From: Meiothermus sp. Pnk-1 | GTDB taxonomy: Bacteria > Deinococcota > Deinococci > Deinococcales > Thermaceae | Length of the DNA: 64,000 nt | Direction: 5' to 3' | Assembly (NCBI RefSeq): GCF_003226535.1 | Contig: NZ_QKOB01000004.1 | Location: 124,001 to 188,000 of the forward strand | Shown here: one piece after another, positions 33,019 through 41,784 of the stretch | Layout: each line of letters begins with the position of its first letter | Numbering within the stretch: position 1 is the first letter of the stretch | Translations under genes and position numbers: made by a program | Notes under the pieces: generated by a model | Told to the model about the DNA's origin: nothing | Seen by the model: the letters and a program-made list of their open reading frames with translations, nothing else | The model's database searches: none

Positions 33019-34260
33019 TTAATTCCCAGAGTACGAATCAGCCCTCTGATCTTCCCTATAGCGAATCTGGCCGTTCTGAACGACCAAGATTACCGCCCCT
33101 AGATGGGAAAGGTCGTGTAGGGGCCTCCCTCTCACCAGCATCAGATCTGCCCGCAGACCTGGTTTTATCGAGCCAATCTCTCCCTCAAGTCCCAAGATTT
33201 TGGCTGCACTTCCCGTGGCTGCCCTTAGAGCCTCCTCCGGCGTAAAGCCAGCATCCACCAGGCATGCTATCTCTTCTATCAGCGAAGGGTGAGGGGTCAG
33301 TGGCGATCCTGCATCGGAGCCTGCACCAACCAGCAGTCCCTTTTCTCGTGCCATGAGTACAGCACGTCTATGCTGTTCGACAATGTTTCTGGCTTTTGCT
33401 CGAGCATATGCAGGAATTCCCTCTGCCTCAGCAATCCTCCGATAGACATAGAGGGTCGGTACCAGAGCACTCCCTTTGGCTACCATAACTTCAGCCTGCT
33501 CTTGGGTAAGGAAATGTCCATGTTCAATGGTATCGACACCGGCTTCGAGGCAGTTGGCAATGCTCGACTCTGAGATGGCATGGGCTGCCACCTTCAACCC
33601 TAAACGGTGAGCCTCCTCCACAATCGCTTTGAGTTCATCCAGCCGAAGCTCACTGTTTTCTACCTGTTCACCCCTTGCACGGCCATATACCCCCCCTGAG
33701 GCTGAAACCTTGATGACCCCAGCCCCAGCAAAGATTTGGGTCCGCACGGCCTTGAGTGCTTCATCGGGTCCGTCCACCATGATTCCCCAAAAGGGGTCGT
33801 GCCCCCCGGTCATGATGAGAGTTCGCCCCGAGGCGATTATCCGTGGACCTGTGATCCAGCCACGCTCTATGGCAACTGCTACGTGGATGGCTGCATCCCC
33901 GCTCGATCCCAAATCCCGAACGGTAGTGATGCCCCTGCGCACGTATTTCTCAGCTACTCCAGCAGCCCAAAGCAGCGTTTCCTCGGGCTTCTGAAGGAGC
34001 AAAGTGCTGACAGGATCGGTGCTACCATCCCATACCAAATGTATATGTAAGTCGATCAGTCCAGGTAACAAGGTCGAATCCTCGGCTTCGTAGAGCCGCC
34101 CTGTCTGGCGTACGCTTTGGAGAAGTGCTTCCGGTGCCTGAGATGACGGAAACACTTGTTCAATGCGCGTCCCCTGCACCACTATTGTGTAAATCCCCGG
34201 CAACTCGCGCTCACCGTCAAATACCCTAGCACCATGGATCACCAATGGTAATTCAGCCAT
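33019..34260 (-). CDS. Metal-dependent amidohydrolase (imidazolonepropionase/prolidase-like)
   Basis: This is a 413-residue amidohydrolase with a composite beta-sandwich/TIM barrel. The metal-binding HxH is in GLIDLHIHLVWDG. A probable carboxylated Lys is in VIKVSASGGVYG, His residues are in VAAHAISES and TIEHGHFL, and the catalytic Asp is in GAGSDAGSPLTPHP. Such enzymes include Xaa-Pro and Xaa-Arg dipeptidases and related amide hydrolases. The ATG at 34260 lies eight bases inside the end of the PxpA-type gene. It is a paralogue of the enzyme at 39572-40780, at the other end of the same operon. Confidence 0.9.
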   Translation of the reverse strand: MAELPLVIHGARVFDGERELPGIYTIVVQGTRIEQVFPSSQAPEALLQSVRQTGRLYEAEDSTLLPGLIDLHIHLVWDGSTDPVSTLLLQKPEETLLWAAGVAEKYVRRGITTVRDLGSSGDAAIHVAVAIERGWITGPRIIASGRTLIMTGGHDPFWGIMVDGPDEALKAVRTQIFAGAGVIKVSASGGVYGRARGEQVENSELRLDELKAIVEEAHRLGLKVAAHAISESSIANCLEAGVDTIEHGHFLTQEQAEVMVAKGSALVPTLYVYRRIAEAEGIPAYARAKARNIVEQHRRAVLMAREKGLLVGAGSDAGSPLTPHPSLIEEIACLVDAGFTPEEALRAATGSAAKILGLEGEIGSIKPGLRADLMLVRGRPLHDLSHLGAVILVVQNGQIRYREDQRADSYSGN

Positions 34261-35107
34261 CGGTTCTCTCCCGCTGTGGAGCCCCCACCGAGATTTTGGA
34301 GGCCTCGAGGGCGCGCCGCAACCATCGGCACGCCAGGGCGGCCTTGGATGTATCTGGATGGATACAGAGAGTATCGACCCTAAGCGCGTAGAAACTGCCA
34401 CTGATGGTCTGCACCCGGCCCTCTACCACCATGGCCATTCCCCGCCTGGCTACCTCTTCCGGCTTCGCAATTACCGCTTCAGGCTGGGAGCGCGGTTGCA
34501 ACCGCCCGTCGGGCAGGTAGGCGCGGTCTGGAAACCCCTCGCGGCAGAAGGGAAGCCCCCGGGCTTTACACGTCGCTTGTAGAGGGCTTTCGGGCAGGCC
34601 GAAGACAAAAAGCTCTGGATTATATTGGGCCACCGCTATGCCAACCGCCTCGGCAACCTCCAGCTTGGCGTGTGCATCGTGATAGAGAGCACCGTGCAGC
34701 TTAACGTGATTCAGCCGCCCGCCCAGCATGCGCACGAGCCCATCCAAAGCTGCGATCTGGTACTGCAGCACGGCCAACAGATCGTCGAAGCAAAGGCTCA
34801 TTGAGCGGTTGCCGAAGCCGGCTGAATCCGGGTAGGCGGGGTGAGCTCCAATTGCTACCCCCCGTGCGAGGCACGCTTCTATATAGCGCTTAAGGGAAAA
34901 AGGGTCTCCAGCATGAAACCCACAGGCCAGGTTGGCCGAGGATATCGATTCCAAGATGCTGTTGAGGTCTGGACCAGTCAGGGGATCATCCGGAGCCAAG
35001 TTCTTTTCACCTCGCTCCCAATTGGCCCGCCAGACTTGCTGAGGTCCAGGATATACGCCCCAGGCCTCACCTAGATCCGCGTTGATATCAATGGTTCCTT
35101 GCATCAT
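34253..35107 (-). CDS. pxpA: LamB/YcsF family protein, PxpA-type 5-oxoprolinase subunit
   Basis: This is a 284-residue LamB/YcsF protein. Typical blocks are IDINADLGEAWG, SSANLACGFHAGDP, GVAIGAHPAYPDSAGFG, HVKLHGALYHDA and FPDRAYLPDGRLQPRS. In E. coli and B. subtilis PxpA acts with PxpB and PxpC to hydrolyse 5-oxoproline; neither partner is encoded in the window. There is an extra segment of roughly 25 residues between LGEAWG and SSANLACGF compared with E. coli PxpA. It sits in the Liv operon between the LivF gene (5-base gap) and an amidohydrolase. Confidence 0.88.
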   Translation of the reverse strand: MMQGTIDINADLGEAWGVYPGPQQVWRANWERGEKNLAPDDPLTGPDLNSILESISSANLACGFHAGDPFSLKRYIEACLARGVAIGAHPAYPDSAGFGNRSMSLCFDDLLAVLQYQIAALDGLVRMLGGRLNHVKLHGALYHDAHAKLEVAEAVGIAVAQYNPELFVFGLPESPLQATCKARGLPFCREGFPDRAYLPDGRLQPRSQPEAVIAKPEEVARRGMAMVVEGRVQTISGSFYALRVDTLCIHPDTSKAALACRWLRRALEASKISVGAPQRERTDG

Positions 35108-35112
35108 CGTTT

Positions 35113-35838
35113 TTACACGCTGTGGACGGTACCTCCCAGGTAAAGCTCGCCCATTGCCGGGTGAGCCAAAAGGTCTTGGCCGCTACCGCTCAAGGCATTT
35201 CTCCCCGTGTCCAGAACGTAGGCGCGGTCACTGATCTCCAGGGCGCGACGGACATTTTGCTCCACCAACAAGATCGCGGTGCCCCCAACGCGGATATCCA
35301 GAATCTTCTGAAAGATTTGCTTAGCCAGTAGAGGCGAAAGGGCTGCGGTCGGCTCATCCAGGAGAATTAAAGCCGGAGCTGTTACGAGTGCCCGGGCGAA
35401 GGCTAGCATCTGGCGCTCCCCTCCCGAGAGCAGACCTGCCCGCATCGATAGCTTGGGCTTTAGAGTAGGAAACATATTCAGCACACGTCCAAACTGCGCC
35501 TTAATATCGCCCCTCATTTTGCGGCCAAAGAGCAGCAGGTTCTCATATACGGTTAAGGAGGGGAAGACGTTATTGACCTGTGGTACGTAGGCAATGCCCT
35601 GGTCAATAAGCAGCTCGGTAGGCTGTCCGAGCAGCGAGGCCCCATAGAACCGGATATCACCACCACGGACCTTCAGAAGGCCCATGACGGCCTTTAGGAC
35701 GGTAGACTTTCCTGCTCCGTTAGGGCCGATGATAGTGACTACCTCTCCCTCATTAACGTTGAGGCTTACCCCGTGAAGGATATCAGCGTCGCCGTAGCCG
35801 CACACGAGCTCCTGGATCTCCAGTAAATGTGGCATCAA
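35113..35838 (-). CDS. livF: Branched-chain amino acid-type ABC transporter ATPase, LivF
   Basis: This is a 241-residue ATPase with Walker A GPNGAGKST, signature LSGGERQMLAFARALV, Walker B LILLDEPTAALSP and the H-loop region ILLVEQN VRRALEI typical of LivF. It overlaps the LivG gene by four bases. It forms the ATPase pair with LivG for an importer of the hydrophobic amino acid uptake family, whose members also move amides and urea. Confidence 0.93.
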   Translation of the reverse strand: MMPHLLEIQELVCGYGDADILHGVSLNVNEGEVVTIIGPNGAGKSTVLKAVMGLLKVRGGDIRFYGASLLGQPTELLIDQGIAYVPQVNNVFPSLTVYENLLLFGRKMRGDIKAQFGRVLNMFPTLKPKLSMRAGLLSGGERQMLAFARALVTAPALILLDEPTAALSPLLAKQIFQKILDIRVGGTAILLVEQNVRRALEISDRAYVLDTGRNALSGSGQDLLAHPAMGELYLGGTVHSV

Positions 35839-36590
35839 TAACTCCCCAGGTAGGCTTCTAGTACTCGAGCATCTTTACGGATCTCTTGAGGTTCGTTGCG
35901 AGTGAGGATACTGCCATCCACCATCACATAGACCACATCACTTAGGGCATTTATCGCATACATATTGTGCTCTACCACTAAAAGAGTCAGGCCGCGCCTG
36001 CGCAATTCCAGGAGCTGTTCTATAAGCTGGTCGATCAAAGCCGGGTTGACCCCGGCGAAGGGCTCATCCAAAAGGAGGAGTTGAGGCTCAAGCATCAGGA
36101 TACGCCCTAGCTCCAAGAGCTTCTTTTGCCCTCCGGAAAGTCGCTTGGCGGGTAGATCGCACATAGCATCGAGCTTGAGGAACTGCAAGATGTTCCGTGC
36201 TTGCGCGGAAAGCTCCTTCTCCTGCTGGTTTACTAACCCGAATCGAAACCAGGCGTTCCATATGCTCTCTCCCGCTTGAGACTTGGCTGCGACCAGCAGG
36301 TTCTCCAATACGGTGAGCTCTCCAAACTCCCTAGGCACCTGGAAAGTGCGGCTCATACCCATGCGGGCAAGCTTGTCAGGAGGCGTTCGACTGATGTCGT
36401 GCTGCTGGAATACGATTCGGCCATGGTCAGGGGTAATAAACTTGCTCAGCACCGCGAGGAAAGTGGACTTCCCCGCCCCATTGGGACCGATCAGGCCGAC
36501 GATTTGCCCTTGTTCGACCTCAATCCATGCGTCGCGGAGAACCTGAACCCCGTCGAAACTCTTCCATATACCACGGGCCTCGAGAACCAC
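35835..36590 (-). CDS. livG: Branched-chain amino acid-type ABC transporter ATPase, LivG
   Basis: This is a 251-residue ATPase with Walker A GPNGAGKST, the LivG-type stretch GMSRTFQVPREFGELTVLENL, signature LSGGQKKLLELGRIL, Walker B LLLLDEPFAGVNP and LTLLVVEHNM. It lies one base after the LivM gene stop and overlaps LivF by four bases. It supplies one of the two motor subunits. Confidence 0.93.
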   Translation of the reverse strand: MVLEARGIWKSFDGVQVLRDAWIEVEQGQIVGLIGPNGAGKSTFLAVLSKFITPDHGRIVFQQHDISRTPPDKLARMGMSRTFQVPREFGELTVLENLLVAAKSQAGESIWNAWFRFGLVNQQEKELSAQARNILQFLKLDAMCDLPAKRLSGGQKKLLELGRILMLEPQLLLLDEPFAGVNPALIDQLIEQLLELRRRGLTLLVVEHNMYAINALSDVVYVMVDGSILTRNEPQEIRKDARVLEAYLGSY

Positions 36591-36591
36591 C

Positions 36592-37476
36592 TTAGATTTC
36601 CTTTCTTCCCCAGATCCCCTGGGGCCGATACAGCATCAACAGGATCAACGCGACCCCCACCACCATGAAGCGCAAAGCAGCGAGTTGAACGTCGGTGAAG
36701 AGGGGCACGAAATCCTTGACAAAGCGGGTGCCCTCGAGGAATACGAGCAGCAACAGTGTTCCCAGCACCACCCCCTTATTCGAGCCTGCACCCCCCAGGA
36801 TCATTGCCACCCATATGTAGAAGGTGACTAGAGGGATAAACTGGTCGGGAACAACGTAGTTGATGTAGTGCGCGTAAGCTGCGCCAGCCAAGCCAGCTAT
36901 GGCAGCTCCAATCATAAAAGAACGCATTTTAAAGTTAGCAATAGTCTTGCCCAGACTCACAGCGGCTTCCTCGTTCTCACGAATCGCTCTAAGCGTCCGG
37001 CCGAAAGGTGCGCGACCCAGTCGTTCGATGGCTAGATAGATAATCACGAGTAACCCAGACATCAGGCCCAAGTAAGCCAGTTCATTAGCCCCGGTGGGCA
37101 ACTGACTGAACGGGCGAGGAATGTTGCTGATGCCATGGGTTCCTCGGGTAAGCCAGGCTTCGTTGACCAGAATGGCGCGGATTACTTCGCTAAAGCCGAG
37201 GGTTACAATGGCCAAATAGTCTGTGCGTAGGCGCAGACTCACCAGACCGAGCGGATAGGCAGCAATCCCAGCGGCAAGCAACGCCAACGCAAACCCCATA
37301 GGGATGGGAAGTCCCAGGGCAGTGGTCACGAGAGCAGAGGTGTAGGCTCCGATGGCGAAGAAGGCCACGTGGCCGAAGTTGACCAGTCCTGTATACCCAT
37401 AGTGCAGGTTCAAACCCAAGGCCATCAAAGCATAGATACATCCCAGGATAAGCATGGCGCTAAGGTAGGCGATCAC
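36592..37476 (-). CDS. livM: Branched-chain amino acid-type ABC transporter permease, LivM
   Basis: This is a 294-residue membrane protein of the LivM type, with GLNLHYGYTGLVNFGHVAFFAIGAY near the start. The family loop is GRTLRAIRENEEAAVSLGK, and near the end is MILGGAGSNKGVVLGTLLLLV. Its start overlaps the LivH gene by four bases. It forms the permease heterodimer with LivH. Confidence 0.93.
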   Translation of the reverse strand: MIAYLSAMLILGCIYALMALGLNLHYGYTGLVNFGHVAFFAIGAYTSALVTTALGLPIPMGFALALLAAGIAAYPLGLVSLRLRTDYLAIVTLGFSEVIRAILVNEAWLTRGTHGISNIPRPFSQLPTGANELAYLGLMSGLLVIIYLAIERLGRAPFGRTLRAIRENEEAAVSLGKTIANFKMRSFMIGAAIAGLAGAAYAHYINYVVPDQFIPLVTFYIWVAMILGGAGSNKGVVLGTLLLLVFLEGTRFVKDFVPLFTDVQLAALRFMVVGVALILLMLYRPQGIWGRKEI

Positions 37477-38333
37477 CGCACCGCCTCCTTGCGGCCTAGC
37501 AATCCTGTTGGTTTGTAGAGCAGCATCAATGCTAGGATGACGAATGCAATTGCTGACTTGTAGGTTTCGCTAACCCATAATACTGCTAGATCTTGACTGA
37601 TGCCGATAACCAGCGCTCCTAAGATAGCCCCATAGGGGTTGCCCAAGCCCCCCAGGATTGCGGCAGCGAACGCCGGGATTAGTACGTCCCAGCCCAGATA
37701 GGGCTGAATAACTGTTCGTGCCCCCAGCAGCATTCCAGCCAAAGCGGCAAGCGCCAGGGCCACTACCCACATCGTCACGTAGACTCGGCTGGCGCGGATA
37801 CCGCTGACTCGAGCTAGCTCGGGATTATCCGCCACAGCCCGCATCTCACGTCCCAAACCGGTGTACCTCAACAGGAGGTGAACCAGAGTAATTGCCGACA
37901 GGCTTATAGCAACGACTGCCAAGTCTGTTGGAATAATGCGCAAATCGCCAATACGCCAGGCTCGGTACAGAGGCAGGTCATAGGTTTGCTGCCCAGTACC
38001 TGCTATGAAGATAATCGCGTGGCGTACGAGGAGTGCAATCCCAATAGAAGCCACCAAAGCAGCAATGCTGGAACGGATGAGTTTCCTGAAGACCAATTGG
38101 TGGAAGAAAAGGCCCAGGACAATAGTAGCCACCACTCCTACAAGCGCAGCTAGAGGTACGGTAAGCTTCAGACCCTGAGATGCCCAGAATGTCGCATAGG
38201 CGCCAAACGTGAGGTAGTCGCCATGGGCTACGTTAAGCAGGCGAGAAACTGCGAAGACTACGGTTAATCCCAAGGCGACTAGGGCAATCACTGAACCTTC
38301 AACCACGCCGTTTGCGATAGCCTGAAGCACCAT
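37473..38333 (-). CDS. livH: Branched-chain amino acid-type ABC transporter permease, LivH
   Basis: This is a 286-residue LivH-type permease. It opens with AIANGVVEGSVIALVALGLTVV, has LLNVAHGDYLTFGAYATF, the loop GREMRAVADNPELARVSGI and the C-terminal LGGLGNPYGAILGALVIGI. It lies 14 bases after the binding-protein gene. It works with LivM. Confidence 0.93.
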   Translation of the reverse strand: MVLQAIANGVVEGSVIALVALGLTVVFAVSRLLNVAHGDYLTFGAYATFWASQGLKLTVPLAALVGVVATIVLGLFFHQLVFRKLIRSSIAALVASIGIALLVRHAIIFIAGTGQQTYDLPLYRAWRIGDLRIIPTDLAVVAISLSAITLVHLLLRYTGLGREMRAVADNPELARVSGIRASRVYVTMWVVALALAALAGMLLGARTVIQPYLGWDVLIPAFAAAILGGLGNPYGAILGALVIGISQDLAVLWVSETYKSAIAFVILALMLLYKPTGLLGRKEAVR

Positions 38334-38347
38334 GGAAACAACCTGTA

Positions 38348-39556
38348 TTAGGGCTTGATGATGTACTTGAGATTAATTTTGCCTTTTTCCACCTTGTAAA
38401 CGCCAAAGGCCGGACGCACGTCTCCTGACTCGTCGAAGTCAATTGCGCTGCTCGCTCCTTCGTAGTTGATGGCTTTACCACTCTTAAGTGCTGTCACTCC
38501 TTCTGCAAAACTGTATACCCTTTGGCCAGGAGGGCCAGAGACATCTCGTATGTACTTCTTAAAGACAGCAGGGTCTGTACTTTTTGCAGCCTCGATAGCT
38601 AGGGCTAGCACGGTAGTAGCGTCGTAAACCATGGCTGAGTAAGGGTTCTCAGTTACTTTTTGCCCGGTAGCTTTCTGGTACGCCTCGGCGAAGCGCGCAT
38701 AGCTCTTTGAACCAAAGTTAGGTACGGCATCGACTGCGTAGACCCCTTCCGCCACCTCTGCACCCACTGATTTGATCAGTCGATCGTTCACTGCCCAGGC
38801 AGGGGCGATAAAATGCATAGGTTCGTTTAGCTGGTACCATTCCTTGAGAATTATAGTGGTGTCTGGCAAATAGGAGCCCATCACTATAACCTCTGGCTTG
38901 GAACTAAGGGCCTTCTCCAGCTCGGAGCGGTACGTAGTCCGACCTCCCTCGTACACCACCGAGGCAGTGATGACGCCACCAGCAGCCACAAAGTTCTTAG
39001 CAAACTCCTGTGTGTTGCCGAGGCCTGAGGGGTTGTTGAAAGCCATGGTGGCCGCCCTCTTGAAACCCTCTTTCAAGGCTACCTTGGAGAAAACCACCCC
39101 GAAGAGAGTGTTCGAAGCCTGGGTACGATAGACTAGTCCAGTCTCCTTCCCAATTTTAGAAATCTCGGGTGCTCCAGAGGTGTTCATCTCAATAATTCCA
39201 GCTTTGGTCGTCAGGGGCAGGACCGCCATAGTTACACCACTGGACCAGGTTCCGATGATGGCAGACACCCGATTGACCTCGATCAGTTTCTTAGCCGCCC
39301 GTACCGCAGCTTCGGGGTCGGTCTGATCGTCTTCGCTGATTACCACCACCTTTTTGCCCAGCACCCCCCCAGCCTGGTTGATCTCTTCAACAGCTAGCTT
39401 AATGGCTGCGAGCATGCCAGGACCATAAGGGCTGCCTGCCCCTGTGAGAGGAGTAAGTGCACCGATACGAAACTCGTTCTCCTGCGCGAGCGCTATCGAG
39501 CCTAGCGCAGCCAAGGTCACCAAAGTAAGAAACTTCGAACGCCTATAAACCCTCAT
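38348..39556 (-). CDS. Liv-type ABC transporter substrate-binding protein
   Basis: This is a 402-residue periplasmic-type receptor with a signal peptide (to about residue 24, ...GSIALAQ). The ligand-binding fold shows the family pattern: FRIGALTPLTGAGSPYGPGMLAAIKLAVEEINQAGGVLGKKV, then EDDQTDPEAAVRAAKKLIE and NAIIGTWSS-like sequence (VSAIIGTWSSGVTMA). Members bind amino acids, amides or short-chain amide compounds. The enzymes in the operon (two amidohydrolases and PxpA) argue for an amide or lactam ligand (inference). Ribosome-binding site AGGGGG precedes the ATG at 39556. Confidence 0.92.
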   Translation of the reverse strand: MRVYRRSKFLTLVTLAALGSIALAQENEFRIGALTPLTGAGSPYGPGMLAAIKLAVEEINQAGGVLGKKVVVISEDDQTDPEAAVRAAKKLIEVNRVSAIIGTWSSGVTMAVLPLTTKAGIIEMNTSGAPEISKIGKETGLVYRTQASNTLFGVVFSKVALKEGFKRAATMAFNNPSGLGNTQEFAKNFVAAGGVITASVVYEGGRTTYRSELEKALSSKPEVIVMGSYLPDTTIILKEWYQLNEPMHFIAPAWAVNDRLIKSVGAEVAEGVYAVDAVPNFGSKSYARFAEAYQKATGQKVTENPYSAMVYDATTVLALAIEAAKSTDPAVFKKYIRDVSGPPGQRVYSFAEGVTALKSGKAINYEGASSAIDFDESGDVRPAFGVYKVEKGKINLKYIIKP

Positions 39557-39571
39557 CTCCTGACCCCCTTT

Positions 39572-40780
39572 TTAGCCCAGTAGAGTTTTGGACCAGACGG
39601 TGCCGCCGCCTGCCACCTGTGCCCCCCTCTGGAAAATTGCCTCGGGATGATGCAGTACGGTGATATCCTCCAAAGGGTTAGAACGATAGACCACAAAATC
39701 AGCCCAGTAACCCTGTTGAATGCGACCGATCTCCTGCTCGAGCCCTACTGCTTCAGCCGCTCCTAACGTGGCCGCCCGCAAGATCGCCGGGGCCGGGATA
39801 TTGGCAAGACTCTGCCAGAGCCAAGCCTCAAAGGGTACTGTGGGATGCGGGATACCCGGCGAACCAGCATCGGTCCCTAAGGCAATACGCACCCCGGCAG
39901 CGAAAGCCATTTGAAGAGAGGTAGGGTAATGCTCCATCACCTGCTCGGATTTGACTACGGCATAGTCTGGCACCCCCATTTCGCGTCCACGGGTCGCCAT
40001 CAAGTAGTAAGGAGCCAAGGTGGGAACCATGAAAGCACCTGTTGTGCAGAATGCATCGAGGTTACGCTTGCTGAGCAGCGCGGCATGCTCGACAGTAGTG
40101 ACCCCGGCTTCAAGGGCGTTCTGGATGGCTTGCTCGGGTAGAGCGTGTGCAGCAACGCGTCGCTCAGCGGCCTTCGCCTCTTCTACTGCCGCTCGAATCT
40201 CTGCTGGGGTGAGCTGGGTAGCATGAATCGACTCTCCTCGAGTGTAGGCCCCGCCCGAGCACATTAGCTTGATGAGGTGGGCTCCGGCCTTAATCTGGCG
40301 CCGTACCGCCTTGCGCACCTCATCTGGACCATCGGCTTCCTCGCTAATGCTGTAGACATGTCCGCCTGTCTGTACTACTGGTGATCCAGCTGCCAGCACT
40401 CGAGCTCCTTGGCTAATCCCTTGCTCGATTGCCTCCGCTAATGCGATAGAGATCCCATGAGGTCCACCAACGTCCCGTACGGTGGTCACTCCGCCCTCTA
40501 GGTTACGCCACGCGCTACGTGCTGCACGATAAGCGGTCATAGCCACAGACTCGCGCAGGCTAAAGCTATTAGGATCGGGCTGCCCTTCCCATACCAAGTG
40601 CACATGGGCATCCACCAGACCCGGGCATAGAAATGCCCCCCTAAAGGAAATAGCCTCTCCCCCTACTGGGCTGCGGGTAACGTCTACGATCCGGCCGTTC
40701 TCGATAACTATCGCTTGACCCTCGATCAGGGTGCTAGCCTCCACATCCACGATGTTTACTTCTTTCAAAACTTTTATCAC
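39572..40780 (-). CDS. Metal-dependent amidohydrolase (imidazolonepropionase/prolidase-like)
   Basis: This is a 402-residue amidohydrolase paralogous to the one at 33019-34260. The HxH site is in LVDAHVHLVWEG, the Lys in HLIKLMCSGGAYTRG, His in VAAHALPEQ and TVEHAALL, and Asp in ALGTDAGSPGIPHP. It is the first gene of the Liv operon, upstream of the binding protein. Having two related enzymes at the two ends of one transport operon suggests consecutive or alternative hydrolysis of imported amide-like compounds. The true substrate is unknown. Confidence 0.9.
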   Translation of the reverse strand: MIKVLKEVNIVDVEASTLIEGQAIVIENGRIVDVTRSPVGGEAISFRGAFLCPGLVDAHVHLVWEGQPDPNSFSLRESVAMTAYRAARSAWRNLEGGVTTVRDVGGPHGISIALAEAIEQGISQGARVLAAGSPVVQTGGHVYSISEEADGPDEVRKAVRRQIKAGAHLIKLMCSGGAYTRGESIHATQLTPAEIRAAVEEAKAAERRVAAHALPEQAIQNALEAGVTTVEHAALLSKRNLDAFCTTGAFMVPTLAPYYLMATRGREMGVPDYAVVKSEQVMEHYPTSLQMAFAAGVRIALGTDAGSPGIPHPTVPFEAWLWQSLANIPAPAILRAATLGAAEAVGLEQEIGRIQQGYWADFVVYRSNPLEDITVLHHPEAIFQRGAQVAGGGTVWSKTLLG

Positions 40781-40818
40781 GTTTTCCTCTCTGAATCTAA
40801 AGAGATACTCCAGGGTTT

Positions 40819-40890
40819 GTTTCGTCTAACGAAACGCTATATCGTATTGTGATATAGAGTAGTCTAGGGTTAAGCGTCGAAGGTTGTCAA
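40819..40890 (-). promoter_or_regulatory. Promoter and two palindromic sites in the divergent Liv/IclR region
   Basis: On the minus strand TTGACA (40890-40885), an 18-base spacer and TAGACT (40866-40861) form a promoter for the amidohydrolase-Liv operon. Just downstream lie two inverted repeats: CTATATC-7-GATATAG (40837-40857), on the expected transcript start, and GTTTCGT-CTA-ACGAAAC (40819-40835). Both are good candidate sites for the divergently encoded IclR protein. Confidence 0.6.
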
Positions 40891-40912
40891 GCAAACCATT
40901 ACGAGGAAGTCT

Positions 40913-41731
40913 ATGAAGAAGATTTTGGACTCTAACAAAAAGGAGCAGTACATCGTCCAGTCCGTAGTAGCAGCGATGCAGCTTTTAGAGGAGGTGGCCG
41001 AGAACCCGTGGCAAAGTGTTTCTTCACTGGCAAAAGCCAAAAAGATGACCAAAAGCCAGGCTTTTCGTCTGCTAACGACCCTAGAACATCTGGGCTACGT
41101 AATTAAGGAAGGCCAGGCCTATCGCCTGGGATACCGTGGCCTCTATATAGGTCACCTAGCAGAGCGATCAATGCCGATTGTAGCCTTATCCCGAGATGTG
41201 CTGGATTGGCTAATGACAGAAAGCCAAGAGAGCGTCCACCTAGTTGAGAGAAGGGGGGATGTGCGGTTTATCGTAGATATGCGAGAATCACCACAGCCCC
41301 TACGAACCTTTGCACCAATTGGCCAGATTGATCCCCTCACTGTAGGGGGCACAGGGATGGTCATTTTAGCTTATTCTGATCCCACGTTCATTGAACGTAT
41401 TCTCTCGCAACCGCTTAAAAAAGTTACCCCTAAGACCCTTGTTGATCCGGAAAGAATCCGTCAGATACTGCGGCGGATTCGCGCTGAGGGAGTTTACACT
41501 GCCAGAGAAGACTTTGATCCCGGAGCCTTCAGCGTAGCCGCTCCCATCCATAACCCGGATGGCTCAGTAACCTGCGCCATCTGCGTTTCCGGTCCTCTTT
41601 CCCGGCTGGACGCCTCACAAGAAGAGAAGCACAAGGAGCTTGTCCTTAAGGCAGCGCAAATTATCTCAGATCGACTTAGGAGAAACACCCAGACAACCCC
41701 CCGTAGTGAGGCAGCGCCGAGCCTCGGCTAG
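40913..41731 (+). CDS. IclR family transcriptional regulator
   Basis: This is a 272-residue IclR regulator. The winged helix (QSVSSLAKAKKMTKSQAFRLLTTLEHLGYV) is followed by the effector domain with SQESVHLVERRGDVRFIVDM, LTVGGTGMVILAYSD and FSVAAPIHNPDGSVTCAICVSGP. The ATG at 40913 follows GAGGAA. It is transcribed away from the Liv/amidohydrolase operon, with a 132-base intergenic region holding a promoter and two palindromes, so it very probably controls that operon and itself. Confidence 0.92.
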   Translation: MKKILDSNKKEQYIVQSVVAAMQLLEEVAENPWQSVSSLAKAKKMTKSQAFRLLTTLEHLGYVIKEGQAYRLGYRGLYIGHLAERSMPIVALSRDVLDWLMTESQESVHLVERRGDVRFIVDMRESPQPLRTFAPIGQIDPLTVGGTGMVILAYSDPTFIERILSQPLKKVTPKTLVDPERIRQILRRIRAEGVYTAREDFDPGAFSVAAPIHNPDGSVTCAICVSGPLSRLDASQEEKHKELVLKAAQIISDRLRRNTQTTPRSEAAPSLG

Positions 41732-41784
41732 CGGGAACACCCTCAACCTTAGGAGTGAAACTCGGCGACACAGCCGTATTCTGT

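Noticed and set aside
41716-41728. GCCGAG-C-CTCGGC palindrome at the end of the IclR gene, as a terminator
   Set aside because: The one-base centre cannot form a stable loop, there is no T-run, and the bases encode the last residues of the protein.
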